Assembly (NCBI GenBank): GCA_902362595.1
Contig: CABIXF010000062.1
Span: 1-15,969 of the forward strand
Direction of reading: 5' to 3'
Origin: Bacteroidaceae bacterium
GTDB taxonomy: Bacteria; Bacteroidota; Bacteroidia; Bacteroidales; Bacteroidaceae
Length of the DNA stretch: 15,969 nt
Part shown: positions 7,699 through 15,235 of the stretch, in pieces
How positions within the stretch are numbered: position 1 is the stretch's first letter
How the letters are laid out: each line of letters opens with the position of its first letter
Notes under the pieces: model-generated
Told to the model about the DNA's origin: nothing
Databases searched by the model: none
The model's input: the letters and a program-made list of their open reading frames with translations, nothing else
Translations under genes and position numbers: made by a program

Positions 7699-9097
7699 CC
7701 TTATTTTTCCATGAACGCTTTTCCCACACCCGGGCCGAAAGTAACATACAGTCTTTTTGATCCGCTAAAAAGATTTCCCGTAAAGCCAATGCTGTTTCCT
7801 TATCATAGAAAAAAGCATTGGCTTCAAAATTATGCTCAAAACTACGAAAATCCATATTGGTAGATCCAACCGTAGAAAATTCATCGTCACATACCATTAA
7901 CTTAGAATGTAAGAACCCCTTCTTGTACAAATAAATCTTGACACCCGCCTTCATCATCTCCGACAAATAGGAAAGAGAGCCTTTATGAATCAGCCAAGAG
8001 TCTCCTTTCTTAGGTAACATAACCCTCACGTCTACACCAGACAAAGCCACCGTCTGCAGGGCAACCATAATCTCCTCATTAGGAAGGAAATAGGGAGTCT
8101 GCACATAAAAATACCGCTTAGCTCCACAAATAGCCATCATCAGCCCTTGCATAATATCCCTCCATTCACCAACCGGATCGGAGGTAACAACTTGAGCCAA
8201 CACATTTCCTCTCACCACGATCTTAGGGAAATAATCAGCAGACGTCAATAAAGTACAATCAATGGCATACCAGTCGGTCAGAAAGGCAGTCTGTAATCCA
8301 TAGACAGCTTTCCCCTCCAGTCTGACATGAGTATCTCTCCAAATTCCTTTTCCCAATCCCTTCACATAACGCTCGGCCAAGTTCATTCCACCAATAAACC
8401 CCACGCATCCGTCTATCACCACAATTTTACGATGATTACGATAATTAACTTTACTAGTAAACTGTGGAAAACGTACTTTTAAAAATGACATTGCCTCTAT
8501 TCCCTCACAAAGCATCTGTTCATAAAAGTCATGAGAGACTTTCCAACAACCCACATCATCATACAACACCCGTATCTTCACTCCTTCACGGGCACGATCA
8601 ATCAGTGCATCACGCACCAATCTACCCACCGCATCATCTTCAAAGATATAAAATTCCAGATGGATATGATGCTGGGCTCTATAAATTTCCTTCAACAAAT
8701 CAGACAGCATAGATACCGCATCCGTATAGACCGTCACCTTATTACCAGCAAAAGGAAGTGCATTGTTTACATGGCTGAAGAAGTCCATCAAACGCAATTT
8801 TCCGTACTCCCCTAACATCGATACAGAAGGCTGCGCCTGATATTCTGCCATAGGACGCTTGCTTAGACGTGCATATCCCTTCCTGCTTATCAAACGCTCC
8901 TTGCGCGTACTACGCCCAAAAAATAAATAAAGAATCAAGCCAGCAACCGGCAGAAAGAACAAAACAAGAATCCAAGCCATCGTTTTTACCGGATTCCGGT
9001 TATCGAGAATCACGACAAAAATAGTTGTCAGTATCACCGCAAAATACAGAAAATAGATTACGGCCATAAAAATACTATTCCAAACTGCTATGTCCAT
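7658..9097 (-). CDS. cls: Cardiolipin synthase (phospholipase D superfamily)
   Basis: This 479-residue inner-membrane enzyme condenses phosphatidylglycerol molecules into cardiolipin. Two hydrophobic segments (about 10-30 and 39-60) form the N-terminal membrane anchor. Two HKD motifs follow, each with all catalytic residues present: N221-H222-R-K224-I-V-V-I-D229 and H397-S-K399-L-M-V-C-D404, the second followed by the usual GSTNMD. Length is normal for bacterial Cls (about 480). The gene has its own promoter and starts at the ATG at 9095-9097, directly before the membrane segment. Its last 41 bases run antisense to the end of rsmD. Confidence 0.95.
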   Translation of the reverse strand: MDIAVWNSIFMAVIYFLYFAVILTTIFVVILDNRNPVKTMAWILVLFFLPVAGLILYLFFGRSTRKERLISRKGYARLSKRPMAEYQAQPSVSMLGEYGKLRLMDFFSHVNNALPFAGNKVTVYTDAVSMLSDLLKEIYRAQHHIHLEFYIFEDDAVGRLVRDALIDRAREGVKIRVLYDDVGCWKVSHDFYEQMLCEGIEAMSFLKVRFPQFTSKVNYRNHRKIVVIDGCVGFIGGMNLAERYVKGLGKGIWRDTHVRLEGKAVYGLQTAFLTDWYAIDCTLLTSADYFPKIVVRGNVLAQVVTSDPVGEWRDIMQGLMMAICGAKRYFYVQTPYFLPNEEIMVALQTVALSGVDVRVMLPKKGDSWLIHKGSLSYLSEMMKAGVKIYLYKKGFLHSKLMVCDDEFSTVGSTNMDFRSFEHNFEANAFFYDKETALALREIFLADQKDCMLLSARVWEKRSWKNKVTESVVRLFAPLL

Positions 9098-9116
9098 CTC
9101 ATATTTTGGTTTTCAA

Positions 9117-9147
9117 CAAAAATACGAGTTATTTGTAAAAAGGCAAA
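9117..9147 (-). promoter_or_regulatory. Promoter of cls, overlapping the upstream terminator tract
   Basis: On the minus strand, TTTG (complement of 9144-9147) is followed after 19 bases by TATTTTTG (complement of 9117-9124). Both elements match the Bacteroides consensus. The transcript should start about a dozen bases before the ATG at 9097. The -33 element lies within the T run that ends the terminator of the preceding gene. Confidence 0.75.
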
Positions 9148-9185
9148 AAAAATGCCGCAAAAGTCCAATACGACTCTTGCGGCAT
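9145..9185 (-). terminator. Terminator of the outer-membrane barrel gene
   Basis: ATGCCGCAA (9152-9160) pairs with TTGCGGCAT (9177-9185), and the stem continues as AGTC/GACT after one mismatch. On the minus strand it is followed by a T run (complement of 9145-9152). It starts 14 bases past the stop at 9199. Confidence 0.9.
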
Positions 9186-9198
9186 TTTCTCTCTTTCA

Positions 9199-12084
9199 TC
9201 AGAACCGACGGGGTCCGTGTCCACCTCCAGGTCCAAAGCCCGGACCTCCACCCGGGCCACCCATACGCGGCCCAGCACCTTTTCCACCAAACAAATTCAA
9301 ACGATAGATAAAATGAACCATGCAGTAACTATAGATTGCATTGTATTCCGTATCACTTCGCATCGCCGCACTGATGACACGACTGATATTACTCTGATTA
9401 CGCAAAATATCATAGAACTGAATGCTGACTGTCGCCGCATTGCCTTTCAAGAAATCCTGTGAAATCTGCGCATTCCAAATCAACTCATCCCGGTTCATAC
9501 TTGCATCTGCATATCCACGACGTGAATTCTGAGAGATATCTGTAGCAATCGACATATTCCAAGGCAAACGGACATTCGTACTGGCACCGTAGGAGAACTG
9601 ATAAGTATCCATGTTATTCTCCTCCTGGAAACTGTTGCGGGAATGTGTGTAAGCCAACGAACCATTCAGTGAGAACTCCCACCAGTCATTCCGGTAAGTA
9701 CCTCTCAAACGTTCACTCAAAGAAAGTTGGCGTGTTTTGTTTTTATCGGATGCGCTTTGCGACTGTGTATCGCTCATATAACTTACAATATTATTATAAC
9801 GCGCCATAGTGAATGTATTGATGGTATATTTTTTATTTCTCAAAGCTGTGTTCGACCCTAAAATACCAAACAAGTTCCAGTTTCCATTAATGTTTTCCGG
9901 CTGAGTAATTGTTCCACCGGTTGTCGGGTCGTATGTACTTCGGTTACTGATACTGTTCATCACGTTCTCAAAACGGAAGTGCGTCATGATACCGCGTTGT
10001 TTCTTCGCATCAAACGTATTATAAAAAGCCATGAACGTATTCGTAAATGCCGGTTTCAACCCCGGATTACCCCGACGGATATTCAACGGGTCGGTCGTAT
10101 CTTCAATCGGAAGCAAGTCGGTCATACTCGGCTGAGAGCTTCTTCCCCGATAGTTGATTCGCAACTGGCTGGTCTTAGAAAAATTATAACGGAAATCAAA
10201 AGTCGGAGTGAAATTAAACACGTTACGAATCGCTACCGTATCCAATTGGTCTTTCTTGTAAGACAACTTAGATTTCTGTGGCTGGAAAGAAAATCCGGCA
10301 TTCAAACGCATTTTCTCACGAATCCATCTTAAAGAGATATCTGCCTGATGATTATAGTAGGTGTATTCGGCACTCTTACTATTCTGCGTATCCAGCACTC
10401 CCGTATGGTCACCACCGAATCCCTGGCTAATAACCCAATCTTCAGGCATCGTATAAGTGGAGTTGTCACTCTTCGAACGCTTGTATTGGAAATTATAGCT
10501 GAACTGCAGGAAACCACCCTTGAAAATCGGCTCACTGTACGTAAACCGGGCACTATAATTGTAATTCAAGGTCGGTGTAGTGATGTAACGGTTCAAGATT
10601 TCCAGACGTTCGGCATCCGTTTTCTGGAAGTATTCCGTTTCTGATTCAGAGAACTGCTCACTTGAACTGTTCGTATAGTTATAAGTTCCACGGAAAGTAA
10701 TGTTACGGCCAGCCTTTCCCAAACGACGGTTAATCATAGCCGAACCACCGACATTGAAATCACTGCTCTTTTGCAAACTGTTACGTGCGATTGTATTAAT
10801 AATCGCCTCTTCCGGAATCAATGTAGACAAGTTCTCACCCGCATTTAAAATCTCATCGGTAGTATATCCGGGGTCCTGATTAAACGTAAATGAATTGCTA
10901 CTGCTTCCATTGTTATTCTTTCCATAGGTCAGACGCGGACGAAAAATAACTGTAGTCATTGTATCCGGTTTCCACTCAATACGGAAATCAGCGGTCAATG
11001 AAGTGGTTTTGTTCCGGTTTGCGGTCATCGCATTCTTGAACGAACTGCTTTCGGTAGACACAAAGGTTTCCGAAGCTTGTTTACTGATGATATCCGCATC
11101 CTTGTAATTGTAGTTCACACTACCGCCGGTTTCCAGTTTTTCACTCTGTGTACTAAAGTTGAAACCACCCATTTTAATGCTGGTCAATCCATTTTGTCCA
11201 CCCCAGCGGAAACCACCTCCACCTCCCGGGTAGCCATTGTCATTTACATTATTCATTGAACCAATGACTGTAAACTGGTTATTCCCAACAAACCGATTCA
11301 ACATCAGTTTACCACTATAACGATCTTCCGTTCCTGCTGCAAGGTCCACATTTCCAAACCAGCCCTTATTCATTCCCGGCTTTACGCTTAAGTCAAGTAC
11401 CGTTTCTTCTTCCCCATCATCAATTCCGGTCACACGCGCCAAATCCGACTGCTTGTCGTATGCCCGCACTTTATCAATGATATTCACCGGCAGATTCTTC
11501 ATGGCAATATTCGGATCATCGGCAAAGAACTCTTTTCCATCAATCATAATTTTCTTGATTTCCTTACCATTAATCGTTATTTTACCGTTCTCATCCACCT
11601 CCGCACCTGGCAATTTCTTCACCAATTCCTCTAAAGCCGAACCTTCAGGTACACGATAGGCAGAACTATTATATACCAGCGTATCTTCGGCAGCCGTTAC
11701 CTCGGGAGCCTGAGCTACCACCACAGCCTCTGCCAACATAATCGCATCTGCCGCCAATGAAACCTTCCCCACATTCAGTCTAGGATTATTTCTTGACAAA
11801 GCTACCTGCTTAAAATAAGGCGAATACCCAATGTATGAAACCTTCAATAAATATTTGCCCGGACGTACTGATAAAGAGAAATGTCCATTCATATCTGTCA
11901 CATTTCCCACTACCATCGAACTGTCCTTCACTGAAAGGAGTTGCACAGTTGCCTGAATCACAGGCGACTTGTCTCCATCATCTATCACCGTACCCGAAAC
12001 GGTACCCCGGCTGCTTCCACTTTGTGCAAAAGCGGAAATGGCTACCCCAACCATCAGCAGCATTCCCAATAAAAATCTTTTCAT
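9199..12084 (-). CDS. TonB-receptor-like outer-membrane beta-barrel protein with Gly/Pro-rich tail
   Basis: From the ATG at 12082-12084 the product is 961 residues. It has a 21-residue signal peptide (MKRFLLGMLLMVGVAISAFAQ). A carboxypeptidase-regulatory-like beta sandwich spans about 27-107 (GTVSGTVIDDGD... to ...YLLKVSYIGYSPYF). A plug-like domain follows at about 130-220 (LEELVKKLPGAEVDENGKITINGKEI style). The rest is a long beta barrel rich in N, Y, S and alternating strands. The layout fits the Bacteroidota outer-membrane beta-barrel family related to TonB receptors, not SusC: no SusD partner is present. After a last strand (VHFIYRLNLF) comes a 29-residue tail with 15 Gly and 5 Pro. The longer frame from a TTG at 12129 was rejected because the signal peptide begins at Met16, preceded by AGGAAAGGC. 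It follows the small membrane protein gene by about 83 bases. The ligand is unknown. Confidence 0.88.
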   Translation of the reverse strand: MKRFLLGMLLMVGVAISAFAQSGSSRGTVSGTVIDDGDKSPVIQATVQLLSVKDSSMVVGNVTDMNGHFSLSVRPGKYLLKVSYIGYSPYFKQVALSRNNPRLNVGKVSLAADAIMLAEAVVVAQAPEVTAAEDTLVYNSSAYRVPEGSALEELVKKLPGAEVDENGKITINGKEIKKIMIDGKEFFADDPNIAMKNLPVNIIDKVRAYDKQSDLARVTGIDDGEEETVLDLSVKPGMNKGWFGNVDLAAGTEDRYSGKLMLNRFVGNNQFTVIGSMNNVNDNGYPGGGGGFRWGGQNGLTSIKMGGFNFSTQSEKLETGGSVNYNYKDADIISKQASETFVSTESSSFKNAMTANRNKTTSLTADFRIEWKPDTMTTVIFRPRLTYGKNNNGSSSNSFTFNQDPGYTTDEILNAGENLSTLIPEEAIINTIARNSLQKSSDFNVGGSAMINRRLGKAGRNITFRGTYNYTNSSSEQFSESETEYFQKTDAERLEILNRYITTPTLNYNYSARFTYSEPIFKGGFLQFSYNFQYKRSKSDNSTYTMPEDWVISQGFGGDHTGVLDTQNSKSAEYTYYNHQADISLRWIREKMRLNAGFSFQPQKSKLSYKKDQLDTVAIRNVFNFTPTFDFRYNFSKTSQLRINYRGRSSQPSMTDLLPIEDTTDPLNIRRGNPGLKPAFTNTFMAFYNTFDAKKQRGIMTHFRFENVMNSISNRSTYDPTTGGTITQPENINGNWNLFGILGSNTALRNKKYTINTFTMARYNNIVSYMSDTQSQSASDKNKTRQLSLSERLRGTYRNDWWEFSLNGSLAYTHSRNSFQEENNMDTYQFSYGASTNVRLPWNMSIATDISQNSRRGYADASMNRDELIWNAQISQDFLKGNAATVSIQFYDILRNQSNISRVISAAMRSDTEYNAIYSYCMVHFIYRLNLFGGKGAGPRMGGPGGGPGFGPGGGHGPRRF

Positions 12085-12167
12085 TGCCTTTCCTTTTTTC
12101 TTCCATTTGATTAATTGTACCTTTGACAATCATCTTGGAAAAAGGTTTAACCCTCTACCTTCTTTTT

Positions 12168-12578
12168 TTATTTATTTTGCCGGAAATTTTTCTCTATCCG
12201 GGCTTTCTGCATCAAAAATTCCTTACAGAACACATTAATCACCATGTAAACGATGCCTACTGAATTATCTGCTTCCTGCAGATTTCCATCATACGCCGAC
12301 TTTACCAACATTACGACATAATAAATGCCCCACAAATAAAGAGAAATCACCAATGCCTTTCGCCGAATGGAAAAAGCCTCTTCATTTTCTTCCTTCATCC
12401 TGGCCAGAAAAATCATGAACAATGAAATCCAAATCACCATTTTCATACCCAGTTTTACATACAACAGATTTCCATCATTCACCTGTCCGAACATGTACAT
12501 CAACAAAGGTACGAACACAGCTAGCAACAACAATACATACCCTAACAAACGGCACGAAGCCGGTAAAATTCCTTTCAT
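12168..12578 (-). CDS. Small integral membrane protein, function unknown
   Basis: This 136-residue protein has four predicted membrane segments (about 12-31, 42-60, 74-95 and 106-120). A charged loop (RMKEENEEAFSIRRK, about 60-74) lies between the second and third, and the C terminus is basic (KARIEKNFRQNK). No catalytic motif is visible and I do not recognise the family. It has its own promoter just upstream and lies on the same strand as the large outer-membrane gene, 83 bases before that gene's ATG and with no clear terminator between, so the two are probably co-transcribed. It is divergent from aroB. Confidence 0.75.
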   Translation of the reverse strand: MKGILPASCRLLGYVLLLLAVFVPLLMYMFGQVNDGNLLYVKLGMKMVIWISLFMIFLARMKEENEEAFSIRRKALVISLYLWGIYYVVMLVKSAYDGNLQEADNSVGIVYMVINVFCKEFLMQKARIEKNFRQNK

Positions 12579-12602
12579 AACTTGATTTATTTTTTATTCG
12601 CA

Positions 12603-12610
12603 CAAAAATA
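12603..12610 (-). promoter_or_regulatory. -7 element for the small membrane protein gene
   Basis: On the minus strand this reads TATTTTTG, a full match to TAnnTTTG, placed to start transcription about 18 bases before the ATG at 12578. No clear -33 TTTG is seen. It lies back to back with the aroB element at 12653-12660. Confidence 0.6.
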
Positions 12611-12652
12611 CTTAATTGTAAGCCAACATCCGACTTCTTCTAACTTTTTTTC

Positions 12653-12660
12653 TAAATTTG
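12653..12660 (+). promoter_or_regulatory. -7 element for aroB
   Basis: TAAATTTG is a full match to TAnnTTTG, about 20 bases before the ATG at 12681. No convincing -33 element is visible at the usual distance. Its position rules out translation from the upstream in-frame start at 12582 on this transcript. Confidence 0.65.
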
Positions 12661-12680
12661 CGACTAAAACAAATACACTT

Positions 12681-13742
12681 ATGAGTAAACAAGAAGTTAT
12701 TATTTGCCAAAATTTCACCACGGAACTTCAACAGAAGATATCCGCACATTCATACGACAAAATTTTTGTTCTGACCGACGAACATACCTGCCGCTTCTGC
12801 CTACCTTTGCTAGAAGGCATTCCCTGTTTGAAAGAGGCAGAACCAATCGTCATCGGCCCAGAAGACATTCACAAAAACCTGGAAACATTGGCCTATGTAT
12901 GGAACCAGCTCAGCAGCCGAGGAGCCACACGCCATACCTTACTAATTAATCTGGGGGGAGGTATGGTGACTGACTTGGGAGGATTTGCCGCTGCCACCTT
13001 CAAACGAGGTATTTCATACATAAATATCCCCACCACATTGCTTTCCATGGTAGATGCAGCCGTTGGCGGAAAAACAGGAATCAATTTCAACGATTTGAAA
13101 AATGAAATCGGCGCTTTTTATCCGGCAGATCAGGTCTTAATCGACAGTGAGTTCCTCAAAACTCTTGACATACAAAATCTGCTTTCCGGCTACGGAGAAA
13201 TGCTGAAGCATGGTCTCATCAGCAACCAAGCGCACTGGAGTGAACTGCTCACTTTCGACTTTAATCAGATAGATTACTCCAAGCTACAAACCCTCATCGG
13301 ACAATCCGTAAAGGTAAAAGAAGATATTGTAGAAAAAGACCCCTACGAACAGAACATACGGAAAGCGCTGAACTTCGGTCATACCATCGGACATGCCTTC
13401 GAGAGCTTTGCTCTAAAGAGTGAACATCCGGTGCTTCACGGCTATGCCGTAGCTTGGGGGATGGTCTGCGAACTCTATCTTTCCCATCTACGTTGTGGTT
13501 TCCCCAAAGAAGCATTACGAACTACCATCCAGTTTATCAAAGAAAACTACGGCAGCCTTTACTTTACGTGCGATGACTATGATGCGCTATACAGCTTGAT
13601 GAAGCATGACAAGAAAAATATAGCATCCGGTGTAATCAATTTCACCCTGCTGGGAGGAGTCGGCGATATCCGTATCAACCAGACCGCTTCACAGGAAGAA
13701 ATCTACGAACTACTTGATTTCTATCGCGAAACAATGGGATAA
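12681..13742 (+). CDS. aroB: 3-dehydroquinate synthase
   Basis: This 353-residue enzyme performs the second step of the shikimate pathway, converting DAHP to 3-dehydroquinate with NAD+ and a divalent metal, in the cytoplasm. Visible features are the NAD-binding G92-G-G-M-V-T-D-L-G-G, the substrate-binding segment AAVGGKTGIN (K131), the metal ligands E173 (GYGEMLKHG), H234 and H253 (HGYAVAWGM), and the catalytic H238 within N231-F-G-H-T-I-G-H. Length is normal for the family. The frame is open back to 12582, but the ATG at 12681 was chosen because MSKQEVIICQNF is a normal AroB start and the promoter lies between the two. It is followed by its own hairpin terminator. Confidence 0.96.
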   Translation: MSKQEVIICQNFTTELQQKISAHSYDKIFVLTDEHTCRFCLPLLEGIPCLKEAEPIVIGPEDIHKNLETLAYVWNQLSSRGATRHTLLINLGGGMVTDLGGFAAATFKRGISYINIPTTLLSMVDAAVGGKTGINFNDLKNEIGAFYPADQVLIDSEFLKTLDIQNLLSGYGEMLKHGLISNQAHWSELLTFDFNQIDYSKLQTLIGQSVKVKEDIVEKDPYEQNIRKALNFGHTIGHAFESFALKSEHPVLHGYAVAWGMVCELYLSHLRCGFPKEALRTTIQFIKENYGSLYFTCDDYDALYSLMKHDKKNIASGVINFTLLGGVGDIRINQTASQEEIYELLDFYRETMG

Positions 13743-13770
13743 GACCTTTTCCTTTGAGAAAAGTCTTTTC
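13741..13770 (+). terminator. aroB terminator
   Basis: AAGACCTTTTC (13741-13751) pairs with GAAAAGTCTT (13758-13767), with one bulged C and a 6-base loop. It is followed by a short T tract and overlaps the aroB stop codon. Confidence 0.65.
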
Positions 13771-13820
13771 CTGAAATTCAGATGGAATGTCAAAATTAAA
13801 ATAAATAATTGCGGAAAAAG

Positions 13821-13851
13821 TTTGCTTATTCCGAATAAAGCGCTACCTTTG
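13821..13851 (+). promoter_or_regulatory. tRNA-Pro promoter
   Basis: TTTG (13821-13824), a 19-base spacer, then TACCTTTG (13844-13851). Both boxes match the Bacteroides consensus with ideal spacing. The start site would be near 13858, just before the mature tRNA. Confidence 0.8.
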
Positions 13852-13862
13852 CATCCGCAATT

Positions 13863-13937
13863 CGGGGTGTAGCTCAGCCCGGTTAGAGTACGCGTCTGGG
13901 GGGCGTGTGGTCGCTGGTTCGAATCCAGTCACCCCGA
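13863..13937 (+). tRNA. tRNA-Pro (anticodon GGG)
   Basis: A complete cloverleaf can be drawn. The acceptor stem is 13863-13869 with 13930-13936, plus discriminator A13937. The D stem is GCTC (13872-13875) with GAGT. The anticodon stem is 13891-13895 with 13903-13907, with loop CTGGGGG giving anticodon GGG at 13898-13900 (reads CCC and CCU). The variable loop is TGGTC. The T stem is 13913-13917 with 13925-13929, around TTCGAAT. CCA is not encoded. It marks the boundary between core and accessory DNA here. Confidence 0.96.
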
Positions 13938-13950
13938 CTGGTAAAAATGA

Positions 13951-13982
13951 AGGAGTTAAGTAATAAACTTAGCTCCTTTTTC
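13951..13982 (+). terminator. Terminator after tRNA-Pro
   Basis: AGGAGTTAAGT (13951-13961) pairs with ACTTAGCTCCT (13967-13977), with one G-U pair and a 5-base loop. It is followed by a T-rich tract to 13982. Confidence 0.85.
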
Positions 13983-13989
13983 TTTTATA

Positions 13990-14009
13990 TATGACACATT
14001 TATGACACA
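13990..14009 (+). repeat. Short direct repeat in the AT-rich spacer downstream of tRNA-Pro
   Basis: TATGACACA occurs at 13990-13998 and again at 14001-14009 (11-base period). No gene is visible between the tRNA terminator and the recombinase. The rest of the spacer is AT-rich, apart from the inverted repeat at 14105-14150. It could be recombinase-binding sequence from a past integration at the tRNA, or chance. Confidence 0.4.
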
Positions 14010-14104
14010 AATCAAGATGTTTCCCATCACTATATCACTTCGATTAAGAAACAAAAATAAAATAACTGGGGATTATTTATTTTTCTTTATTTAGGTTTAC
14101 CATA

Positions 14105-14150
14105 GTTTTATTCAACATATAACATACTTTCGTAGCATATTGAATAAAAC
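14105..14150. repeat. Inverted repeat enclosing a promoter-like element upstream of the recombinase
   Basis: GTTTTATTCAA (14105-14115) is the exact reverse complement of TTGAATAAAAC (14140-14150). The 24-base centre contains TACTTTCG (14125-14132), one mismatch from TAnnTTTG. The right arm ends 8 bases before the recombinase ATG. This looks like an operator or recombinase-binding site over its own promoter. Confidence 0.6.
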
Positions 14151-14158
14151 AATTTAAT

Positions 14159-14766
14159 ATGATTTACGGATACATTAGAGTAAGCAGTGACAAACAGACT
14201 GTAGAAAACCAACGTTTCGAAATTAATAATTTCTGCGAACGTGAAAATTTAAAAATTGATGGTTGGATAGAAGAAACCATCAGCGGTACAAAATCCTATA
14301 GCAAAAGAGAGTTAGGTAAACTACTCAAGCAAATCCAAAAGGACAATCTTATAATTTGTGCAGAACTTTCACGCTTAGGAAGAAATCTTTTTATGATAAT
14401 GGAAATTCTTAACCTTTGCATGAGTAAAGAATGTAGGGTCTGGACAATCAAAGACAATTATCGTTTAGGCGAGGATATTCAAAGCAAAGTATTAGCATTT
14501 GCCTTTGGCTTATCGGCAGAAATTGAACGTAATCTAATTAGCCAACGCACCAAAGAAGCATTATCACGAAAAAAAGCAGAGGGTGTAATTTTAGGCCGTC
14601 CAAAAGGAAAGAAAAGCTCTCCTGAAAAATACAAATTATATAAAAAAGGAACTTGATTCAGGAACTTTTAAATGCAAATATATCTAAGCGGAAAATTGCT
14701 GCAATATGTAAAGTTGATAGAAATACATTAGCACGCTATATCAAAACCTTTTTGATAGAAACATAA
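14159..14766 (+). pseudogene. Serine recombinase (DNA invertase), frameshifted before its helix-turn-helix
   Basis: The intact first frame gives 165 residues with the resolvase/invertase catalytic domain: Y5-I-R-V-S9 (S9 the nucleophile), S71-R-L-G-R75, and the E124-R-N-L-I-S-Q-R130-T131 long helix followed by GRPKG (146-150). It stops at TGA 14654-14656. In the -1 frame from 14647, reading continues as RNLIQELLNANISKRKIAAI, then CKVDRNTLARYIKTFLIET, and stops at 14764-14766. That is the DNA-binding helix-turn-helix expected at the end of an approximately 200-residue invertase. One extra A in the A6 run at 14642-14647, or a -1 ribosomal slip, would restore about 202 residues. As written, the product lacks DNA binding. 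It resembles Bacteroides Mpi-type invertases that flip promoters and gene cassettes. True decay, slippage and sequencing error cannot be separated here. Confidence 0.85.
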
Positions 14767-15235
14767 CGAGCGTTTTAGTGCAGCAACAGGCTGTGGAGTG
14801 TAACTTCGCTGAGAATGATAGCTGGATTATATTATCTGCGATTGAACAAAGTATTAAGCGTAAAATAGAAGCAGTTGGCACTCCACTTAAAGATTGGGAT
14901 ATTCGAATTAACTACGGAATAAAAACAGGCTTTAATGAAACGTTTGTTATCACTACCGACAAGCGTAATGAAATATTGGCAAATTGTCAAACAGAAGACG
15001 AACGTACTAGAACAGCTGAATTAATACGACCGATTTTAAGAGGACGTGATATTAAACGTTATGCTTATAATTGGGCTGGTTTATATCTTATTGCGACTTT
15101 TCCTTCCCGCCACTATGACATAGAAACGTATCCAGCGGTTAAATAGTATCTTTTGACATTTGGTATTGAAAAGCTTGAACAGACTGGAAAGACCTATATC
15201 GTTAATGGTGAAAAAATTAAGGCTCGTAAAAAGAC
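14767..15235 (+). pseudogene. Fragment of Type IIG-like restriction/N6-adenine methyltransferase, target-recognition region
   Basis: Reading from about 14769 the frame gives SVLVQQQAVECNF, then W-I-I-L-S-A-I-E-Q, KIEAVGTPLKDWDIRINYGI, KTGFNETFVI, ELIRPILRGRDIKRY and LYLIATFPSRHYDIETYPAVK. These phrases are typical of the TaqI-like specificity region in the C-terminal half of single-chain Type IIG enzymes. There is no ATG start (the first candidate is GTG 14778), and the N-terminal half with its NPPY methyltransferase motif is absent. An amber codon at 15144-15146 interrupts the frame, yet it continues in frame as YLLTFGIEKLEQTGKTYIVN and GEKIKARKKT, after which IS66 sequence begins. It is therefore truncated at both ends and carries a nonsense codon, and is unlikely to be functional alone. 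It could be a decayed silent specificity cassette. Confidence 0.8.

Noticed and set aside
9199..12084. SusC-type receptor of a polysaccharide-utilisation locus
   Set aside because: No SusD-like gene, sugar enzymes or regulator adjoin it, and the beta-helix lipoprotein is about 7.5 kb away behind unrelated genes.
12085..12129. Upstream TTG start of the barrel protein
   Set aside because: It would place 15 charged residues before a clear signal peptide that starts with its own ATG and purine-rich leader.
14105..14150. Inverted repeat as an invertible promoter segment
   Set aside because: Only 24 bases lie between the arms. Known invertible promoters in Bacteroides are much longer, and such a short loop is unlikely to invert.
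14642..14656. Classical A-AAA-AAG programmed frameshift in the recombinase
   Set aside because: The A6-G is present, but the zero frame reads AAA AAA GGA, not A AAA AAG, so tandem slippage would mispair at one codon. Only a weaker single-tRNA slip is possible.
14777..14791. CAGC-aacag-GCTG as a recombinase crossover site
   Set aside because: The arms are only 4 bp, no second copy was seen in the window, and the sequence is explained as coding.
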